64,000 nt of DNA from Alcanivorax sp. (GTDB lineage Bacteria; Pseudomonadota; Gammaproteobacteria; Pseudomonadales; Alcanivoracaceae). Shown here one piece after another: positions 60,209 to 64,000 of this stretch (within the stretch, counting starts at the first letter, position 1; every line of letters begins with the position of its first letter). Under the pieces are notes generated by a model. It was not told where the DNA came from, searched no databases, and worked only from the letters and a program-made list of their open reading frames with translations. The position numbers were made by a program, and so were the translations under genes. The DNA is taken from positions 1,860,001 through 1,924,000 of the forward strand of contig NZ_CP051240.1 in the NCBI RefSeq assembly GCF_017794965.1, read 5' to 3'.

Positions 60209-61366
60209 TTAAAACACTGCCTTGTAGATAGCGAGGGCATCCGCCTCACTGACTTCACGGGGATTGTTCACCAGCAGACGCTGCTGGAGCATGGCGTCGG
60301 CGGCCAGGGTTTCCAGGCTATCTTCGGTCACACCCGCATCACGAAGTCGAGTGGGCAACCCTACGTCCTCAATCAATTTTTCCAGGGACGCAATCAGGAT
60401 CGCTGCGCCATCAGCGTGGCCGGCAAACAGGCGATCACTCAAAATCGGAGCCAGCTGAGCATACAGGGGAGCCGCATCCCTGGCGTTGAAACGCAGTACT
60501 TCGGGCAGCACCAGAGAGTTGCTCAGTCCATGGGGGATGTGGAAGTGACCTCCCAATGGATAGGCCAGCGCATGCACAGCCGCCACCGGGGCGTTGGCAA
60601 ACGCCTGCCCCGCCATCATGGCCCCCAACAAGCAGGCCTCGCGAGCCTTCAGATTGCTGCCGTCCTTCACGGCCTGGACCAGATTACCGCCCAGCAGTCG
60701 CAGTGCTTCACGGGCCAGCATGTCAGAGTACGGATTTTTCTTGTGGGCACTGGTATAGGCCTCAATGGCATGCACCATGGCATCCACACCGGTGGCGGCA
60801 GTTACATGGGGCGGCAGGCCAAGAGTCAGTTCCGCATCCAGCACTGCCAAATCCGGCAACAGGGATGGCGCCACCACACCGGCCTTGGTGGTTTCACCGG
60901 TGGTAACAATGGCCACCGGGGTCACTTCAGAGCCGGTACCCGCAGTGGTGGGCACCTGGACCAGCGGCAGGCGGGGACCGTTAGCCAGCCCTACTCCGTA
61001 GATATCTGCCAGGCTCTGGGTCGCATCCGGATGCGACAACAAGGCCACCAGTTTCGCCACGTCCATAGACGAACCGCCACCAAAACCGATGACCAGATCC
61101 GCTCCCACATCACGTGCCTGCCCAGAAGCTTCCAGCACAATCCGGTCCGCCGGGTCCGCACTCACCTGGTCGTAAATACTTAGCGACATGCCTGCGCGCT
61201 GAAAGCTGTCTTCAACCGGTCCCAGTAACGGGGTGCTGCGAATGCCGGGATCGGTCACCAGCATCACATGATTGGCGCCCAGCTCCTGACATAATTGCGG
61301 CAGCCTTGCAGCCGCCCCGGCTTCCACCAGAACACGATGGGTAGTGGCAAACTCAAAACCTGACAT
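60209..61366 (-). CDS. Iron-containing (group III) alcohol dehydrogenase
   Basis: A 385-residue Fe-ADH. The NAD-binding GFGGGSSMDVAK is near 95, PTTAGTGSEVTP near 138, and the metal ligands fall in DLAVLDAE, GVDAMVHAIEAY and the H-rich HFHIPHGLSNS near 275. It oxidises primary alcohols or reduces aldehydes. With the downstream thioesterase this could handle fatty alcohol or acyl metabolites; that link is inference. AGAAAGC precedes the ATG. Confidence 0.9.
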   Translation of the reverse strand: MSGFEFATTHRVLVEAGAAARLPQLCQELGANHVMLVTDPGIRSTPLLGPVEDSFQRAGMSLSIYDQVSADPADRIVLEASGQARDVGADLVIGFGGGSSMDVAKLVALLSHPDATQSLADIYGVGLANGPRLPLVQVPTTAGTGSEVTPVAIVTTGETTKAGVVAPSLLPDLAVLDAELTLGLPPHVTAATGVDAMVHAIEAYTSAHKKNPYSDMLAREALRLLGGNLVQAVKDGSNLKAREACLLGAMMAGQAFANAPVAAVHALAYPLGGHFHIPHGLSNSLVLPEVLRFNARDAAPLYAQLAPILSDRLFAGHADGAAILIASLEKLIEDVGLPTRLRDAGVTEDSLETLAADAMLQQRLLVNNPREVSEADALAIYKAVF

Positions 61367-61472
61367 GGTGCTTTCTCCAAGGTCCTTAACCCTTCGATGC
61401 TATCACAGGCTCAGGAGACAATTGTCGCCATGCTGGATGCCTTTTGAGACAAATGCAGAGGTGGAATCAGAA

Positions 61473-61493
61473 GCGAGTTACGAGTATCGAGTT
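61473..61493. repeat. Heptad array, GCGAGTT family
   Basis: Units GCGAGTT, ACGAGTA, TCGAGTT, then GCGAA. One base differs from 47564-47584. Confidence 0.75.
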
Positions 61494-61529
61494 GCGAAAA
61501 GCGACACCCAAAATCTTTAAGTGTTATTT

Positions 61530-61556
61530 ACCACAGAGGTCACAGAGATCACTGAG
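61530..61556. repeat. 9-base-period repeat (CCACAGAG family)
   Basis: Units ACCACAGAG, GTCACAGAG, ATCACTGAG. It is the reverse complement of 47805-47831 with one change. As at 47564/47805, a GCGAGTT array lies on the left side. Confidence 0.75.
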
Positions 61557-61708
61557 AAGGGACCACGGGCTTTCCCAGTGGATTCTGTGGTGGAAATGCT
61601 TTTGATTCTGGGCGGGGGGCGTGTCGCTTACTCTGACGAGAACAAGCACGACGCTACAGCGGGGCGCAACCTGCAGGGACCTTATCTTGCCTCCTTTAAC
61701 CATAATGA

Positions 61709-61735
61709 ACAAAAACGCGCCCGAAGGCGCGTTGT
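61709..61735 (-). terminator. Terminator of the GMC oxidoreductase operon
   Basis: On the minus strand CGCGCC-TTCG-GGCGCG with a TTCG tetraloop is followed by T5, 22 bases after the stop. Confidence 0.9.
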
Positions 61736-61756
61736 TCTGTTCGATCAAGAAAGCAA

Positions 61757-63355
61757 TCAACCGATGAAATAGTTGCTCGCGTTCTCGTTGATCTGGTCAC
61801 TGACGTACTTGGCCATGGCATGCACGGTCCACTGGATGGGCGCGCTGATAGACTCCGGAATCAGGCTGGAGTCCGCCACGAACAAGCCTGGCGTATCGTG
61901 CAATTCACCCGTGGGTGAGACCACAGACTGATAGGGATCCGCGCCCATACGACAGGTGCCATGGGGAGAGAAACTGTTGGACCGGAAGGTGTAAAGACCC
62001 TTGATGCCGTAGTCTACTTTGTCCAGTTTCTCATCCAGTTCAAAAACGGAATCAGCTTCCAGACTCTGAAAGGTGGGCAGGAAAACCTTCTCCGCACCAC
62101 CGGAAAAGAAGATCCGCGCAGCCAGCGCCGCAGAGGCTTTCATGTTCTCGAACTCTTCCCGGCTGGGATTGAAATGAATGGTCTTGTCACCGGTCCAGGG
62201 GTCGCCATCCCATTGCACATAACCATTGCCCAGGTCCTTACTGAATGCATTCACCCCGGCGTAGTATTTGTAGTCCTTCATGAAGTCGATGTGCGCCTTG
62301 CCCGCCTTCATGTCCCCCTGTGCCAGCAGGGATTCCGGCTCGGCAAGACCGGAGTAAATGGTATAGCCATCCGTGTGGGTGAACTCATCCACCTGCACGC
62401 CCACCAGCGCACCCCGGAAACCAAACAGGGGCTCCTTGAATTTGCCCAGCACCTGGGTGAAAGGCTGAATGGCAAGATTGCGACCCAGCTGGCCGCTGCG
62501 GTCAGGCACCTGGCTGCGCTGCAGGATCAGTGGTGTGTGGATACCCCCTGCAGCCATAACCACCATGTCCGCATCCACCTGCATGTCGGCTACATGAGCG
62601 CCGCTGTCCGGGTCCACAACCCGGGCTTCCAGGCCTCTGGCCCGCCCATCCCGTGTTTTCACCCGGATCACTTCCGTATCCGAAAAAATGCGCGCTCCGT
62701 ACGCTGCAGCCCAGGGAAGATGCGTCACCAGCGAGCTCATCTTGCGGTCCGAGGGGCACCCGGCCAGACAGTGTCCGGTGAGCGCACACTGTTTCACGTT
62801 GCGCTGGGCCGGCTTCCAGGAAAACTGCATCTTTTCACAGCCCTGAATCACCTTGTGGGCACAGGCATTGATCTCATGGGCTTCATTGGTGTGGATCTGC
62901 AACTCATCGGCCACTTTGTCCAGATAAGGACGAAAGTTCTTCGCCGACAATCCCTCAAGGCCGTATTTCTCGGCCCAGCCATCCAGCACCTTGTCGCCCG
63001 GCTCTTCCATCACACAGGCCCCCACCACCGTGGAGCCACCCACACAGGCGCCCTGAATAAAGATAATGTCGGCCGTGGTATTCACCTGCCCGACCTGATC
63101 CTGGTAGATCTTGGTCATGGTATCGCCAAGGTGCTCGGTAAATGCCGAGCTGGGGTGGTATCGCCCTGCCTCCAGCACCAGAACATCCCTGCCGGCCTTG
63201 GCCATTTCATAAGCCACCATGGAACCCGCCGCGCCGGAACCCACCACCACCACATCGGTCTTCAATGTGAAGCGTTTACCCAACGTGGGGTCCAGTGCCA
63301 CATCCTTCGCCTGGGTGACCGGCACCCCGTCTCTTGGAACGCGAACAAAAGCCAT
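61757..63355 (-). CDS. GMC-family FAD oxidoreductase
   Basis: A 532-residue GMC flavoprotein. FAD binding is seen in VVVGSGAAGSMVAYEMAKAG (near 37), the GMC box in GACVGGSTVVGACV (near 105), and the active-site region in SPHGTCRMGADP and APIQWTVHAMAKY at the end. A cysteine cluster CALTGHCLAGC (near 190) is unusual for simple GMC enzymes and recalls long-chain alcohol oxidase-like and cholesterol-oxidase-like members. The substrate is probably a hydrophobic alcohol, by inference. No signal peptide; the partner gene upstream encodes a Tat lipoprotein. Confidence 0.88.
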   Translation of the reverse strand: MAFVRVPRDGVPVTQAKDVALDPTLGKRFTLKTDVVVVGSGAAGSMVAYEMAKAGRDVLVLEAGRYHPSSAFTEHLGDTMTKIYQDQVGQVNTTADIIFIQGACVGGSTVVGACVMEEPGDKVLDGWAEKYGLEGLSAKNFRPYLDKVADELQIHTNEAHEINACAHKVIQGCEKMQFSWKPAQRNVKQCALTGHCLAGCPSDRKMSSLVTHLPWAAAYGARIFSDTEVIRVKTRDGRARGLEARVVDPDSGAHVADMQVDADMVVMAAGGIHTPLILQRSQVPDRSGQLGRNLAIQPFTQVLGKFKEPLFGFRGALVGVQVDEFTHTDGYTIYSGLAEPESLLAQGDMKAGKAHIDFMKDYKYYAGVNAFSKDLGNGYVQWDGDPWTGDKTIHFNPSREEFENMKASAALAARIFFSGGAEKVFLPTFQSLEADSVFELDEKLDKVDYGIKGLYTFRSNSFSPHGTCRMGADPYQSVVSPTGELHDTPGLFVADSSLIPESISAPIQWTVHAMAKYVSDQINENASNYFIG

Positions 63356-63365
63356 AACTCTCCCC

Positions 63366-63962
63366 TCAGACCCGCGGCAACGGGGCGTTGCCGAGCCGGC
63401 GAACCCCCCAGGTTTCGGTTACCGGACCGTGGTATTCCAGTCCCGGCCAGGTCCGCTCATCGCGCCAGTAATTCAAAGCAATCAGTGCTTTCAACGTGGT
63501 CATCAGACCACGCTCGAAGAAGGCACCTTCCTGCATGGCATTGACGTATTCCAGCGCCTTTTCATCGGACAGGGAGGTGAACTGCCTGAACTTGAAACTC
63601 ATCATGGGACGGTTGTTGAACACCCAGATACCCAACCCGAGCAGGTCCCGGGTCTGTTTTGGCATTCGCTGGGCCATGGTGTCGATATTCCTGACGGTTG
63701 GCACCACGCTGGTACTGGAGGGCAACCCGAACTGCTCGGTGGGCAGCATGACGGCGGTGAGGCGGGTGATCACCTCAATCTCGTCCTGATTGAGGCTGTA
63801 ATACTCCAGGGATTCCGGAGCTTCCTTGCGGCCGAAAAGGCTGGCACAGCCACTGGTGAGCGCCGCGCTGGCGAGTACGGAAGTGCGCAAGAATCCGCGG
63901 CGGCTGAGCGGCTCGAGACCGGCCAGATAGCCGGGCAAGGGCGCGCGGTGGTTATTCTTCAT
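63366..63962 (-). CDS. Tat-signal lipoprotein, gluconate 2-dehydrogenase subunit 3-like
   Basis: A 198-residue protein with a twin-arginine signal (SRRGFLRTSVLASAALTSGC) that also contains a lipobox (TSGC), so it is a predicted Tat-exported lipoprotein. The mature part (DEIEVITRLTAVMLPTE, then GLGIWVFNN, and ALIALNYW) resembles the gluconate 2-dehydrogenase gamma/subunit 3 family that partners GMC-type catalytic subunits. The ATG at 63962 is six bases after AGGAGAGG. It lies ten bases upstream of the GMC gene in one operon and probably carries that flavoprotein across the membrane by hitch-hiking, which is inference. Confidence 0.82.
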   Translation of the reverse strand: MKNNHRAPLPGYLAGLEPLSRRGFLRTSVLASAALTSGCASLFGRKEAPESLEYYSLNQDEIEVITRLTAVMLPTEQFGLPSSTSVVPTVRNIDTMAQRMPKQTRDLLGLGIWVFNNRPMMSFKFRQFTSLSDEKALEYVNAMQEGAFFERGLMTTLKALIALNYWRDERTWPGLEYHGPVTETWGVRRLGNAPLPRV

Positions 63963-64000
63963 CAACACCCTCTCCTGGGCAGGCCTGCAAGGCCCTTGTT

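Larger units (their letters stand above)
61367..61756. other. Intergenic region with heptad and 9-base repeats
   Basis: 390 bases, no supported gene. It holds a GCGAGTT heptad array (61473-61493), a 9-base repeat (61530-61556) with a degenerate inverted copy at about 61574-61598, and the GMC-gene terminator (61709-61735). The alcohol dehydrogenase promoter should be near 61367-61450. Confidence 0.65.

Noticed and set aside
61521..61772. An 83-codon plus-strand frame between the alcohol dehydrogenase and GMC genes
   Set aside because: It translates the 9-base repeat and the terminator and ends inside the GMC gene.

Overview
The window is a chromosomal segment of a free-living, aerobic gammaproteobacterium of moderately high GC. 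The proteins and the gene order look most like the Alcanivorax/Pseudomonas branch. The order tig-clpP-clpX-lon-hupB-ppiD-fabI-ABC transporter-mltD-gloB-rnhA-dnaQ-nhaB-fimL-nudC, with folD-glnS-ppiB-lpxH and acnB on one side and cysI and nfuA on the other, is the order I recall around PA1787-PA1847 of P. aeruginosa. The genus call is inference. I see no integrase, transposase, phage, CRISPR or plasmid gene.

Layout. 1-5413: a truncated rlmG, a tRNA-Pro(CGG), a PEBP-family protein, ThpR, RimO, a DMT exporter and a lipoprotein esterase. 5423-13673: two ABC1/UbiB-type kinases, a methyltransferase, a second full-length Lon protease overlapping rluA, a small SET protein and an M48 lipoprotein peptidase. 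13821-23876: NfuA with a predicted IscR site, DUF2970, CysI-DUF934, ZntB, AcuI-like reductase, SohB and the coupled fimL-nudC-membrane protein operon. 24267-42075: NhaB, the methyltransferase-rnhA-dnaQ operon, GloB, MltD, a Yej-type peptide ABC transporter with two binding proteins, FabI and PpiD. 42193-49256: tRNA-Asp, HU and the protein quality-control block lon, clpX, clpP, tig. 49438-59523: a Pro-Arg-His tRNA operon, FolD, GlnS, two cyclophilins, LpxH, MiaE, an LpxL-type acyltransferase and AcnB. 59762-63962: a thioesterase, an iron alcohol dehydrogenase, and a GMC oxidoreductase with a Tat-exported lipoprotein partner.

The genes are mostly core functions: proteostasis (two Lons, ClpXP, trigger factor, PpiD, cyclophilins), Fe-S and sulfur metabolism, envelope synthesis, peptide uptake and alcohol oxidation.

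The unusual content is intergenic. At least seventeen short arrays with an exact 7-base period sit at gene 3' ends. They use several unrelated unit sequences, are often paired in inverted orientation between convergent genes, and several times contain the genes' stop codons. One family is capped by a small GCCGC/GCGGC hairpin. They are mixed with GTRG-type REP/REPIN-like palindromes, a 9-base-period repeat, and one roughly 200-base multi-hairpin element at 26243-26440 whose function I do not recognise. This repeat system is the best candidate for something not yet described.
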